Shown here: piece after piece, positions 45,772 to 56,082 of the stretch | Position numbering within the stretch: position 1 is the first letter of the stretch | How the letters are laid out: each line of letters begins with the position of its first letter | Program-made: the position numbers and the translations under genes | Source of the DNA: Platanthera guangdongensis | Taxonomy: Eukaryota > Streptophyta > Magnoliopsida > Asparagales > Orchidaceae | DNA length: 64,000 nt | Reading direction: 5' to 3' | Assembly (NCBI GenBank): GCA_039583875.1 | Contig: CM077151.1 | Coordinates: 123,385,047 to 123,449,046, forward strand | Notes under the pieces: generated by a model | The model's database searches: none | The model's input: the letters and a program-made list of their open reading frames with translations, nothing else | What the model was told of the DNA's origin: nothing

Positions 45772-47597
45772 ATGGTGTCCGCTCGCGCTGATGCTGCAGT
45801 CGCCTTCCACTCTGCGGACCACAAAAAATGCACTTTGACAGAGGCTGATCTGGCGGCCTTTGTTGAAAAGAAAATGGCGGACTCCAATATTCTTGTCCGC
45901 CTACCCGCACACCAAGAAAGATTGAACTTCTCGACGGCGACCCAGATCGCCATTCCTATTGATCATTTTGACAGCGGATTCAAGTTCCCACTCCTATGGG
46001 AACTTGCCGCGATTTTCGAGCATTATGGGATGGTGCCCGGCCAGCTCGCGCCGAACACACTTGCTGCGATCTGCAGCTACCTCTCCTACTTGCGATCTGA
46101 AAGGATCGCCTTTTCAATGAACATCTTCCGGAAAATGTTTTCCGTCCGCTCCATTACTGCCTCCGGAGGTCGCCCCTATAAGGGTGTGATCTATTTCTAC
46201 TGCAGGGGGATGAAAGTTGCGGGTCTTCCAAACAAGATCCACAACTGGACCTCAAGGTTCTTGATCTTTGAAGGCGACCTCGGGTTCGCGCACACCTATC
46301 CGCAGGCGCGCGCGGACTCCGCTTTCAAGACTGTGCAGCTGGACGACTTGGAATCCGCGATTGTGGAGTTCCTGGCCAATGCCAGGCTTGATGTCGAGCA
46401 CTACCTCCCGCTGCTAGCGGGCCTAGCGGACGTCGTGCCTGAGGACAGTAAGTAGCTCTGCGGACTCAACTTTTGTATCCGCCGCGACCACGCTTTTTAA
46501 CTGGTTCTCTTCTTGCAGCGACCTTGGCGGTGCCCGCCAACCTGCCGCAGACGCCGAGCGGCTTTGTTCCTACTCAAAAGGAGAAAAAAGAAGCGGTTGC
46601 AAAGAAGAGGAAGGAGGAAGGGGATCCCGCAGCGGACTACTCCTCCTCCGACAGCTTCTCCATGGCCGGCTTCGGTACCAGCCAAAGGGACCTTAGGGGA
46701 AACCCTATGGTCCATTGGCATAGCAAGGATAAGCACGTCCGCTTATCCACTGCGCTCCCCTCATGGAGGAGTCCGCGGATAACGCGACATGCCCATGTTG
46801 CGCTTTCCACTCTCTACGGGAAGCGCAACTTGAGCGATCTGAAGAAGGTACCCGCCGCCGACCTCCCTCTGCTGGCCTCTCAGGCCTCTGCGAACAGTGC
46901 GGTGACAAACCATTATGTTGCCACTCTGGCCAGAGACCTAGTAAGGCAAAATGAGCAACTTCAGAAGGATATCAAAGTATTAAAGGAAAGGAACGCGCGG
47001 ATAGGAGAAAGAAATGCTCGGCAAAGAGAGGAGCTGGCGGTAAGTTGAATTCGCCGCGATCTAGTTTGGCTGTCCGCCGCGATCTGTCTGATGTTCGCAA
47101 TCTTGCTTTTGCAGGTCGCCTATGACTTGGGGAACACTAAGTTCCAGGCCGCCACGCTCCCCTTTGTAATGGAGACAGTTGAGATTGCCGTTGAGCGGCT
47201 TGCCCGCGACGGCCTCATGAAAGAGGGAGTGGACGGCGTCCCCTTTGTCTCCATCTTTCCGGAGCTGGCTCCTCAGATCGCAGCGATGGAAAAATCTAAA
47301 AAAGGGAAAGAGGTTATCGAGGAAAATGATGATGATGAAGAAGAAGAAGACGACGGAGGCTCTCAAGGCGAAGAGCAAGTCCCTGCGGACAATGCTGAAT
47401 CAAGCCGGCGAGGAGAGGGTCTGTCCGCCGAGTCCGGCTCTTCTGCTTCTTCCTCTGCTACTGGCAGCTCGCATAGCGGGTCCGCCACTAGTTCAGGGTC
47501 AGGTAGCAGTGGGAGCAGCTCGGGGGGCTACTCTCCAGATGTCGACATCATTGGTGACAGCCCTGCACCTGCTGAGAAGAGACAGCGGACTGACTGA
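45772..47597 (+). CDS. Antisense gene 2 of the Tat element: gypsy-type transposon domain protein, three exons
   Basis: Exons 45772-46447, 46519-47039 and 47115-47597 join in frame (phases 1 and 0) to 559 aa. Exon 1 (residues about 45-200) reads FKFPLLWELAAIFEHYGMVPGQLAPNT.. style: a helical domain with YKGVIYFYCRGMKV and KIHNWTSRFLIFEGD. That is the pattern of the plant family named 'putative gypsy type transposon' (Pfam Transposase_28), which is named from such elements and has no shown transposase activity. Exon 2 ends in a coiled coil (EQLQKDIKVLKERNARI). Exon 3 has an acidic run (DDDEEEEDD) and a Ser/Gly-rich tail. Fully open, which implies recent selection or youth. Domain call from memory of the family. 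Confidence 0.75.
46448..46518 (+). other. Intron 1 of antisense gene 2
   Basis: 71 bp; donor ACA/GTAAGT, acceptor CTCTTCTTGCAG/CG. Phase 1, keeps the frame, removes the TAG that otherwise ends exon 1. Confidence 0.8.
47040..47114 (+). other. Intron 2 of antisense gene 2
   Basis: 75 bp; donor GCG/GTAAGT, acceptor TTGCTTTTGCAG/GTC. Phase 0, keeps the frame. Both ends match plant consensus well. Confidence 0.8.
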
Positions 47598-48120
47598 TGA
47601 TCAATGCATATGTATACATTTTGTAATTTTACTTGTAAAAAGTGGCGGACGCAAGATTGCAGTCCGCCGAACATTTTGAATGATGTAAACTTTTTTGAAG
47701 AAATAGAAAGGATATTTTTTGGCATGTGTGCTTTCTGCAATGCTCTTTCTCCACGCTCACCGCACCGATATTTAGCAGTCCGCACAACACAGATAAGCTC
47801 AGGCCTTTGTTGATTAGAGAGTTATAATTCTATTTTGGAACTGTCGGGCGGACTCCGCTGAGTCTTACTTTCCGTCCGCACGCTATACTATTAGTAAACT
47901 TTGTTGATTAAAGAATTAGGTATCAACTTATTCAGTATCCGGCTTAGAGAACAACCAATCCGCTCACAATAGAAGTGATCAAAACTTATAACATGAAAAT
48001 CATTCTGCGAACTGAGCGGATACAGAAAACCGATCTGCTTCTAACAGGAAAGTTCTATAACTTGAATGTGAACTCTGCGGACTGAGCGGATATAAAAAAC
48101 AACAATCCGCTCATAACAGA
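47598..48120. other. 3' flank of antisense gene 2
   Basis: About 520 bp, AT-rich at first and then with CAGTCCGC/GCGGACTGAGCGGAT words. No gene. It should hold the antisense polyadenylation region. Confidence 0.5.
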
Positions 48121-48123
48121 AAT

Positions 48124-48200
48124 GATCTATAGCTTGCGACCAGGTGGGCAGGTGAGCCTGGGCGGCATACTTTCCTCACCGGGCTACAAGCTATAAGATC
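48124..48200. repeat. Foldback a of the Tat spacer
   Basis: Stem GATCT-ATAGCTTG against CAAGCTATAAGATC encloses the core CAGGTGGGCAGGTGAGCC...GCGGCATACTTTCCTCACC; GGTGAG/CTCACC forms an inner stem. Confidence 0.85.
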
Positions 48201-48321
48201 AACCCAAGCAGGCGGACTGAGCAGATAGAGAAAACCAGTCCGCTAAAGACGACCAGCTTGCAATCCCAAGGAAACCACCAAACTCTTTGAATAATGAATC
48301 CAGTCCGCCAAAGATAGAAAT

Positions 48322-48398
48322 GACCCATAGCTTGTGACCAGGTGGGCAGGTGAGCCTTAGCGGCATACTTTCCTCACCGGGCTACAAGCTATAAGATC
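48322..48398. repeat. Foldback b of the Tat spacer
   Basis: Same core as foldback a; stem ATAGCTTG/CAAGCTAT with a less perfect outer part (GACC/GATC). Confidence 0.85.
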
Positions 48399-48455
48399 AA
48401 CCCAAAAAGGCGGCCTGAGCGGACAAAGAAAACCAGTCCGCAAACATACAGAAAT

Positions 48456-48533
48456 GACCCCATAACTTGCGACCAGGTGGGCAGGTGAGCCTGCGCGGCA
48501 TACTTTCCTCACCGGGCTACAAGTTATAAGGTC
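48456..48533. repeat. Foldback c of the Tat spacer
   Basis: Same core. Stem is ATAACTTG/CAAGTTAT and outer GACC/GGTC: both strands changed relative to a and b, so pairing is kept. Confidence 0.88.
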
Positions 48534-48600
48534 AACCCAAAGAGGCGGACTGCGCGGACAGAGAAAAACAGTCCGCACAAACTTCCCTGCAAAAAGCAAG

Positions 48601-48685
48601 ACCCTCAATTGGCGGAACGGTTCCCTGCCCTCTTGCCTGGAGTACAGCCTAAGCTGTGGGTCTCCTGCAGGCACTGCTTGAGGGT
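48601..48685. repeat. Additional inverted repeat in the Tat spacer
   Basis: ACCCTCAA and TTGAGGGT close an 85-bp foldback without the shared core, located between foldbacks c and d. Confidence 0.6.
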
Positions 48686-48712
48686 ACCACGGAGTGTTCG
48701 AGGGTTACGAGC

Positions 48713-48781
48713 TATGATGATCAGGTGGGCAGGTGAGCCGGAACGGCATACTTTCCTCATGTGATCATCGAAGTTGTAACC
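48713..48781. repeat. Foldback d of the Tat spacer
   Basis: Core AGGTGGGCAGGTGAGCC...ACGGCATACTTTCCTCA retained, but stems are unrelated in sequence to a-c: GATGATCA/TGATCATC and outer GGTTAC/GTAACC, both perfect. Confidence 0.88.
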
Positions 48782-49260
48782 ATATCCTTAAGGCGGCATG
48801 GTAGAGCTTTACACCCACCTTGCCCTCCAAAATGCAAAGGTGGGGTCAGGTACCTGCCGGGATCCGAAGTCCAGAATCCAACCGCGCTAGAGCCTGCAAG
48901 CTCCCACTACACGGTGCGAAATCTCCTCGCAACACGTGGTCTTCGTGGTGTTACGCTAATGACAACGGCTCTAGGGGAGGTCTAGCTGAACTCGGCGATG
49001 TCTCCTGGTATCAGGGAACCGTCATAGGTGTTTGGGAGAGAGAAAACACTAGAAAAAATGTCAGTATGGATTCTGTGATTAAGAAAATGTATTGCAAAGG
49101 GAACATGAGAGAAAAAAGAGAGTTCGGGTGTCAAACCGTTTTCGAAAATTCTCTTAGTACTTTATCTGTTATGATTACAACAAAAACACTCGAAGAAGTG
49201 TTAGCAAGCAGTCCTACTCATAATAATTCTTGAAGAGGATATACAAAATAGAAAGGGGGT

Positions 49261-52200
49261 TTAAGAATAGAACCGCTTGAGATCATCCCCACTCCACGTG
49301 TGCGGTATATCCTCTCCTTCGTAAGTTTGTAAGCGGTAAGCGCCGCTTTTTAATGCTTCCTTGACGACAAAAGGGCCGGCCCAATTTGGATTGAGCTTTC
49401 CAACTGAACTAGCCCTTGCAGCAGCATCAACCTTCTTCAGAACTAGATCTCCTACTTGAAAGTGTTTGACCCTTATATTTTGATCGAAGTGACGGGCCAT
49501 CCTCCTTTTGACTTCCTCCTGCCTGATGGCTGCTTGATCTCTGACCTCCTCGATGTGTTCCAAGCTGAACCTCATCTCCTCATGATTTAGCTCCACCCAG
49601 TCATCAATACCTTCTCTTGCAAGCAGCACTCTGGGTGACGGGACTTCAAACTCAACCGGGATGAGTGCTTCTGAGCCATGAGAGAGTTTGAATGGGGTCT
49701 CCCCAGTAGCAGATGAAGGCGTTGTTCTAAGGGACCAGAGGACTGACGGAAGCTGATCAGCCCAACTGCCTTTGAGATTCTGTACTTTCTTTTTGAGCAA
49801 ATTGATGATCTGCTTGTTGGCTGCTTCTACCTGGCCATTGCTTCTGGGATGATGAACTGATGCAAAACGCAGCTCTGTTCCGATCTGCTTGCAAAAATCT
49901 ATCATCTCTGAGTTATTGAACTGTGGCCCATTGTCAGTGATTATTGCCATTGGTATCCCGTGCCTGCAGACAATTTCTCCCCAAATGAAGTTCCTGACGA
50001 TTTGAGTAGTTGTCTTAGCCAGTGCCTTGGCTTCGATCCACTTGCTGAAATAGTCGATCATTACAATGATGAAACGCCGTTGCCCGCTTGCCAAGGGAAA
50101 AGGACCAACGAGATCCATTCCCCAAACCGCAAAGGGCCAAGGAGTTGCAATCGACCTGAGGGACTGAGCTGCTTGGTGCTGAAGTGGAGCAAACTTCTGG
50201 CACTGAACACACCTTCTGACATAGATCTCTGAGTCTTTCTTCATTGTGGGCCAGAAATACCCTTGCCGCAGGACTCGTCTTTCAAGAGTTCTTGCTCCAG
50301 AGTGGCTTCCGCACTCTCCTGAATGAACCTCTTGCAGAACGGTAAGAGCTTCTTCCTCTGAAACACATCGGGCCATTGTTGAGAGGAAAGTCTTTCTGTA
50401 AAGGACTCCCGCCACTAGGAAGTAGTGAGCTGCTTTTATTCTGAAATTTTTCTTGTCTTTAACCGTATGATGATAATTTCCTGTTGATAGGTAAAGGATA
50501 AATGGGTCCATCCAAGAGGCTCGCTGGTCAACTTGCATTAAATCTCCTTCCTCTACTGCCGGACGGAAGAGTTCGGAAGTTGTGCCTCCTGAAGGTATCC
50601 CATACTTAGAAAGAAAGTCGGCTTCCTCGTTCTCTGTTCTCGGAATATGTTCGATAGTGAAGCTCTTAAACCTGCCGATTTCTATCTTCACAAGAGCCAA
50701 ATACCTTTTCAAGACTGGTTCCCTTGCTTCGAAGTTACCAAGGACTTGCGACGCCATTACAAGAGAATCAGTTCTGATGTGAGCATGATCGATTCCTAAT
50801 TCCCTTGCGAGCCTCAAGCCTGCTAGCAGTGATTCATATTCAGCCTGGTTGTTGGTTACTGGAAAGTAGAACTTGATGGCCTGCTCCAGCTTGATTCCAT
50901 TTGGATTGATGAGAACCACTCCTGCTCCGGAAGAACTTCTGCCTGAGGCACCATCAACATAGATGGTCCAAGCCAAAGGTGACCTTTCTGCCTGGTCAGA
51001 ACTGGATTCTGGCATGTCAATCAGAAAATCTGCTAGGACTTGAGCTTTGATGGCTGTCTTGGGCACATAAGAAATTTCAAATTCACTTAGCTCTATTGCC
51101 CACTTAGCTAGCCTGCCGGAATGTTCGGGCCTTTCCAACACACCCTTCAAAGGTTGATCGGTGATGACTTGGATTGAATGTGCTTGGAAGTATGGACGGA
51201 GCCTACGAGCTGACATGACCAGTGCCAAGGCTAACTTCTCTAAGATCGGATACCGCGTCTCAGCACTCTTCAAGATATGGCTGACATAATAGATTGGAAA
51301 CTGCTTTCTGCCTTCTTCCCGAAGGAGAACGGAGCTGACGGCCTCAGGGCCAACTCCTAGATACAAGAAAAGGATCTCTCCTGGCCTGGGGCTCTGAAGC
51401 AGAGGGGACGAGGTAAGCTGCATCTTCAACTGCTCAAAAGCATGAGAGCACTCTTCTGTCCACTCAAACTTGGATGCACCGCGGAGAGTTTTGAAAAAGG
51501 GGGCACTCCTATCTCCAACCCGAGAGAGGAATCTTGCAAGACCTGCTAGCCTTCCCCCTAACTGCTGAACTTCCTTCGATGAACGAGGGGTAGGCATTTC
51601 AAGAATAGCTTTTACCTTGTCAGGATTGGGGGCAAGTCCCTCCGGAGTTAGGAGATGACCGAGGAACTTCCCCTTACTCGCTCCAAAGGTACACTTCAAA
51701 GGGTTGAGTTTCATCTTGTATCTACGCAGAGTAGCGAACGTCTCTGCTAGATCTAGCAAGTGCAGCGAAAACGATTTACTTTTAATCAAAAGATCGTCTA
51801 CATACACTTCTAGGTTTCTTCCTTTTTGATGGTTAAACACACGGTCCATCATCCGTTGGTAAGTTGCGCCAGCATTCTTAAGCCCAAAGGGCATGACAAG
51901 ATAGCAAAAACATCCATCGTTTGTAATGAACGACGTGTGAGGAACGTCGGGCTTATGCATTCTTATCTGGTGATAACCAGAAAACGCATCTAAAAAACTC
52001 ATGCAAGAGTATCCTACCGCGGAATCAACTAAAGAATCTATCCGAGGCAGGGGGTAGCAATCTTTAGGACATGCTTTATTAAGTTTTGTAAAGTCTACAC
52101 ACATTCGCCACTTTCCCCCTGGTTTTTTAACCATTACAACATTTGAAATCCAGGTGGGATATTGAATTTCCTTAATAAAATTCGCCTTGAGGAGTTTTGC

Positions 52201-52312
52201 AACCTCCTCCCTTATTGGCTCTGCAAGCTTTGTTGCCACGTCCCTCTTCTTCTGTTGGATGGGCTTGCAGCTTGGATCAACATTCAGGTGGTGGCAAGCT
52301 ACATCAGGATCC
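49261..52312 (-). CDS. Pol of the Tat element: RT, RNase H, archaeal-type RNase H, integrase
   Basis: 1017-codon frame; the first codon is GTG, so it is read as the downstream part of a gag-pol protein. RT has DFTKLNKACPKD, DAFSGYHQI and YVDD 171-174. The first RNase H (about 310-435) lacks the catalytic Asp (LYLGVGPEA), as is common in Tat elements. The archaeal-type RNase H (448-572) keeps D453, E493, D516, D566. IN has H664, H671, C702, C705 and D734, D794, E830 (DX35E). No chromodomain. No internal stop. It would reverse-transcribe and insert the element. Convergent with the antisense genes. Confidence 0.92.
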
Positions 52313-54743
52313 ACCCCGGCATGTCTTCTGCTGACCAGGCAAAGACATCCAGGTTCTTCAGCAGGCAGGAAATCAACTCGGCCTTTTGATCTTCAGGAAG
52401 CTCCGAGTTGATGGAGAGTTTCCTCTCCTCCCCTTCAGCAATGGGGACTCCTTGCGTCACCTGGGCAGGTTCCAGGTGAGCACCTTCATCAGTAGCAACT
52501 TTCGAACTGGAAGGGGCTTCTGCAGCCTCTGCTGGAGCAAGGGAAGCTTCAACCATGTTGACAGTGCGAACGTAGCACTCCCTTGCTCTCCTTGGGTCGC
52601 TCCTGACCCGGCACATCCTCCCATCGGCAAAGAACTTGATGGCGAGGTGATAAGTGGAAATTACTGCTTGGTACTTGTTCAGCAGGGGCCTGCCGAAGAT
52701 GGCATGATAGCTGCTGGGGGCGTCGACCACTATGAACTGTATCTGCTTTGTTGCCCCTCCAAGCTTTACTGGCAAGGTGACGCTGCCCTCCACCTCTTTC
52801 CTTTCTCCAGAGAATCCATAGAGCGGCCCCTCAGTGGAAAGCAGAGGCTTCCCAGTCCTCAGGGCCTCGAAGGTAGACTTGAAGAGGAGGTTGACTGAAC
52901 TGCCCGTGTCAACAAGAATTCTGTCCACTGTGAAGTCTCCCAGCACAGCCTTGATAACAACAGCATCGTCGAATGGATTGGCTGTTTGCGGCAGATCTTC
53001 TGGACCAAAAGTGACGACCTCCCTTGGAGGAGCAACGGAAGAAGAGGCCACCTCCGCCTGGGTGACCCTTGAAATTGAAGATTTCCGAGTGGACTCGGTC
53101 CCTGCTCCACCATGGATGAAGAAGAGGCGTCCCAGAACTCCCTCATCATCCGCATCAAAGCATTCCACTGGGACGTTGATCGGCCCCAGACGGCCTTCAT
53201 CCTCCACATCTACACATTCCTGGTAAGCCTCGGCTACCTCTTTGCCCTTCGAGGTGGATGGCTTCGACGAGGAAGGAGAATCCTTCTTGGTCAGGTCAAT
53301 CTTGCCCTCGGCAATCAACTTAGCAATCAACGCACGAAGGGCCTTGCAATCCTCAGTCAAATGGCCCCTTTCCTTGTGGAACTGGCAAAATTGAGAATTG
53401 TTCCTCGGCTTCCACAACTTCTGAGGCTCTTGCCTCCTTTCTTCTGATCTCCTTTGCAGGATCTGGATGACTTCGTCAAGATCCAGATCTGCAGGGTCCC
53501 CCATGGGACTTTCTTCATATTGGCACGGGGCAGGCAAGGCTGCCTGCTGGAGGATGGGAAGAGCCTGCAAAGGAACGGCGGGAGTGGCGGCCAACGGCAG
53601 TCTCTGCTCATGAAACTGTTGATGGCCCTGGAAAGGTTTTTTGTTGCGGAAGTTCCTGCCTCTTTGGGACGGAGGCTGGAAATCTGGGCGAGGGGGCTTG
53701 CCATGGGAAGAAGAAGCGGAGGCATCCCTTCCTTCAGCCTTGGCTGTCAGGGATGAGACGTAAGTCGGATTGGCATTCTCCCCTTCTATGAAACGGTTGA
53801 CCATGGCGATCAACTCCTGATAGGTCTCTGGATCCTTGGTTGTGGCTTTGAACTTCAGAGGGCCCTCCCGGAGGCCATGGATCAAGGCAACTTTGTAGTA
53901 GTCGGGGTTCACATTTCTCACCCCCTGGATCTCCCTCTGAAAGCGATCAACGAATCTTGCTACTGATTCGTTATCCCTTTGCTTGATCTCGAATAGGGCA
54001 GCTGGCCCATCCTTCCTCTTCTTCGAGGTAGCAAACCTCAGCAGTAACTGGCTACGGAGCTCTACAAAAGAAGAAATAGTGCCCGAAGGCAGCTCGTAGA
54101 ACCACTCTCTCGCTTGCCCCTCGAGAGTGGTAACCAACAATTTGCACTTAATTGCATCTGAGAGGCATCTCAACGCAACTGCACCCTCAAATGCCTGGAG
54201 ATGAGCAATGGGATCTGTCGATCCTGAATAGAATGGGATGCGAGGCTCCCTGAAGTTGCTTGGAGCTGATTCCCATCGAATTCGGTCAACAAAGGGAGAC
54301 GGGGTGTCAAATTCTGCAGGGTAGAAAGGGCGGACTGGAGCTGAGGAGTCCGCGGGCTCGGCGGACTGGCGATCAGCAAAGTGGAGTTGACGGGCAGGAG
54401 TGCCTCTAGCAGCTTCTCTGAAGAATTCTCTGAAAGCAAACTCTTCCTCTTGAGGGCGCAGAGGGGCAGCGGACTGAGCAGCGTTCCGGGGAGTTGCTGA
54501 CGACTGCCGAAGCGGAGTTCGGCGAGCTGGGGTCTGGCGGACTGGCGAGTCCGCTGGGTCCGCTGCGGCCTGAGGAGCAAGCCGCTGAGCCAAAGCAAGC
54601 AGAGCTTGGCTGATTGTGTCAAGACGCTGGTCGGTCTGCCGGCGAGACTGCTCGGCCTCAAGGCGAGCTTGTTCTATTGCGTCCCAAAGGGAATCTTCTG
54701 AAGAGCTGGAGCGGTCTGATGAGCGGGCTCTGCGGTCTGACAT
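52299..54743 (-). CDS. Gag-protease of the Tat element
   Basis: ATG 54743, 814 aa. Order: Arg/Ser-rich and Gln-rich N-terminus with a short coiled coil (1-60); gag domain about 165-330 (FYSGSTDPIAHLQAFEG, QAREWFYELP, FVDRFQREI); a CX2HX4HX4C finger CQFHKERGHLTEDC near 451-464, the Tat variant of the knuckle; and an aspartic protease with VDTGSS near 608. The frame ends ...MPGWILM and overlaps pol by 14-16 nt in another frame. In related elements the MPG motif runs straight on into the DP..C..LNVDP start of RT. A length change in the C4/G4 run at 52314-52317, or programmed frameshifting, explains the split. Confidence 0.9.
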   Translation of the reverse strand: MSDRRARSSDRSSSSEDSLWDAIEQARLEAEQSRRQTDQRLDTISQALLALAQRLAPQAAADPADSPVRQTPARRTPLRQSSATPRNAAQSAAPLRPQEEEFAFREFFREAARGTPARQLHFADRQSAEPADSSAPVRPFYPAEFDTPSPFVDRIRWESAPSNFREPRIPFYSGSTDPIAHLQAFEGAVALRCLSDAIKCKLLVTTLEGQAREWFYELPSGTISSFVELRSQLLLRFATSKKRKDGPAALFEIKQRDNESVARFVDRFQREIQGVRNVNPDYYKVALIHGLREGPLKFKATTKDPETYQELIAMVNRFIEGENANPTYVSSLTAKAEGRDASASSSHGKPPRPDFQPPSQRGRNFRNKKPFQGHQQFHEQRLPLAATPAVPLQALPILQQAALPAPCQYEESPMGDPADLDLDEVIQILQRRSEERRQEPQKLWKPRNNSQFCQFHKERGHLTEDCKALRALIAKLIAEGKIDLTKKDSPSSSKPSTSKGKEVAEAYQECVDVEDEGRLGPINVPVECFDADDEGVLGRLFFIHGGAGTESTRKSSISRVTQAEVASSSVAPPREVVTFGPEDLPQTANPFDDAVVIKAVLGDFTVDRILVDTGSSVNLLFKSTFEALRTGKPLLSTEGPLYGFSGERKEVEGSVTLPVKLGGATKQIQFIVVDAPSSYHAIFGRPLLNKYQAVISTYHLAIKFFADGRMCRVRSDPRRARECYVRTVNMVEASLAPAEAAEAPSSSKVATDEGAHLEPAQVTQGVPIAEGEERKLSINSELPEDQKAELISCLLKNLDVFAWSAEDMPGWILM

Positions 54744-54796
54744 CTTTCGTCCGCTGATTTCAAAACACTACTCGGATCTGAAGGCCGCGTGTTAAC
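54744..54796 (-). other. Leader and PBS region of the Tat element
   Basis: Only 53 bp separate gag from the 5' LTR. The minus strand next to the LTR is GTTAACACGCGGCCTTC; it is not the iMet site, and I could not assign a primer tRNA. Confidence 0.5.
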
Positions 54797-55540
54797 TGTT
54801 GATGCACGAAAACACAAGGGAGGTCGAGCACAACCAGCTAACTGTTCGAACACGGGGGAAAAAGAGAGACTGCGAGTAGCGATCTACTAAGCGGATGAGG
54901 ACTGAAAGAAGAGCAGGGCCGTGAACCACGGCGACAACAGACTTCGCCCGTCGCGGCCTGAATGCCTCTCTTGCGACGGGCTTTCTCTTGATTGAAGAAG
55001 GGTTTGGTTACAAGTGAAAGGAAAAGACTAGTGAAGCAGAGCAAAGGGGAGTCCGCAAGGCACAAGAATCGAGTCCGCAGCCTGTAACAAGTAGGCTCCT
55101 GGGTCCGAGTCAGCGTGCCTTGAGTGCACCACCTCCCCCCTATTTATAGGATAGGGGGCCTGCCCAAGCGGGCAGGGCTAAAATAACCGGCTGCCCGGGG
55201 TACAGGAGAACCGGGCAGCGGTGACGGGAAGCAAAAAGAAAGAACACGCCAGTCCGCACAGAAGGGGCGGACTGGGCTCGCGAACTGGAGCTTCCACTGC
55301 TGCTGCTGGGCGCGGCCACTGGAGTCTGGCGGCCTGGGCGGACGGGATACTGCGTCCGCCGCTGGAGACTTGCCCAACGCGCCGGCGGACTGAGCGGACT
55401 GGGCTTTGCGTCCGCTGCTGGAGTATCACCCTTGGCGACTGGTGACAGTGCCGGACTGGGCGGACGGCCAAATCTTGTCCGCGCCTGCTGAATGGGGGCT
55501 TTTGGGAACTTGGAGTATGTTGCGGACTGAGGGGTTAACA
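54797..55540 (-). mobile_element. 5' LTR of the Tat element
   Basis: 744 bp, near-identical to 42407-43151 (differences cluster at about 55021-55036). Minus-strand TATA CTATAAATAG at 55140-55149 would drive gag-pol. Rich in GCGGACTG/CAGTCCGC words. Confidence 0.93.
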
Positions 55541-55545
55541 CCGAG

Positions 55546-56077
55546 CACTGCACGGGTTCTAGGACACGGCCGTATCCTTGCCCGTGTCACCTCAACACGC
55601 CTGGGCCCCAGGCCGTGCACACGGTCTCGACACTCGACACTTCATCGAGCTAAGATCGTCGACCTGATGACACGGCCTTGGACACGCCCGTGTCCTAGCC
55701 GTGTGCCTTGTCTCGACACATCGTCGAGCAGAGTGTCGACTTCCCGGGACGAGTGTCGACACGGGTTGACACACCCTGCGACATGCCCGTATCGCAGGCC
55801 GTGTGCCATGTCTCGACACTTTGTCGAATGTAGTGTGTCGACTTCGCGGGCTAAGTGTCGACACGGGTCGACACGCCTTGCGACACGCCCGTGTCACAGG
55901 CCGTGTGCCTAGTCTCGACACAATGTCGAGATCAAAATATCGACTTCCCGGCTGACTGTCAACACAAGCTTGACATGCCCTAGGACACGCTCGTGTCCCA
56001 GGCCGTGTGCCTTCAGCCAGAACCCAAAACTGGCCCAAAACGTCCCCCGTCGCTCCTTTGAGTTTCGGGGCGTTATA
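55546..56077 (-). mobile_element. Solo LTR A2, right part
   Basis: 532 bp resuming at CACTGCACGGG after the TSD CCGAG (55541-55545). It carries the ACACGCCCGTGT and TCGTCGA array and ends GGGGCGTTATA (CA mutated to TA), followed by TSD GAGAG. Confidence 0.92.
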
Positions 56078-56082
56078 GAGAG

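Larger units (their letters stand above)
42407..55540 (-). mobile_element. 13.1-kb Tat-lineage Ty3/gypsy element with antisense genes
   Basis: Minus-strand element: 5' LTR 54797-55540, gag-PR 52299-54743, RT-RH-aRH-IN 49261-52312, hairpin-rich spacer, two plus-strand genes (43334-47597), polypurine tract, 3' LTR 42407-43151. The second, archaeal-type RNase H and a gene block antisense to pol before the 3' LTR are marks of the Tat lineage (Grande/Retand-like). The LTRs differ at only a handful of bases, and the duplicate lacks the insertion, so it is the youngest event in its nest. Confidence 0.93.
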
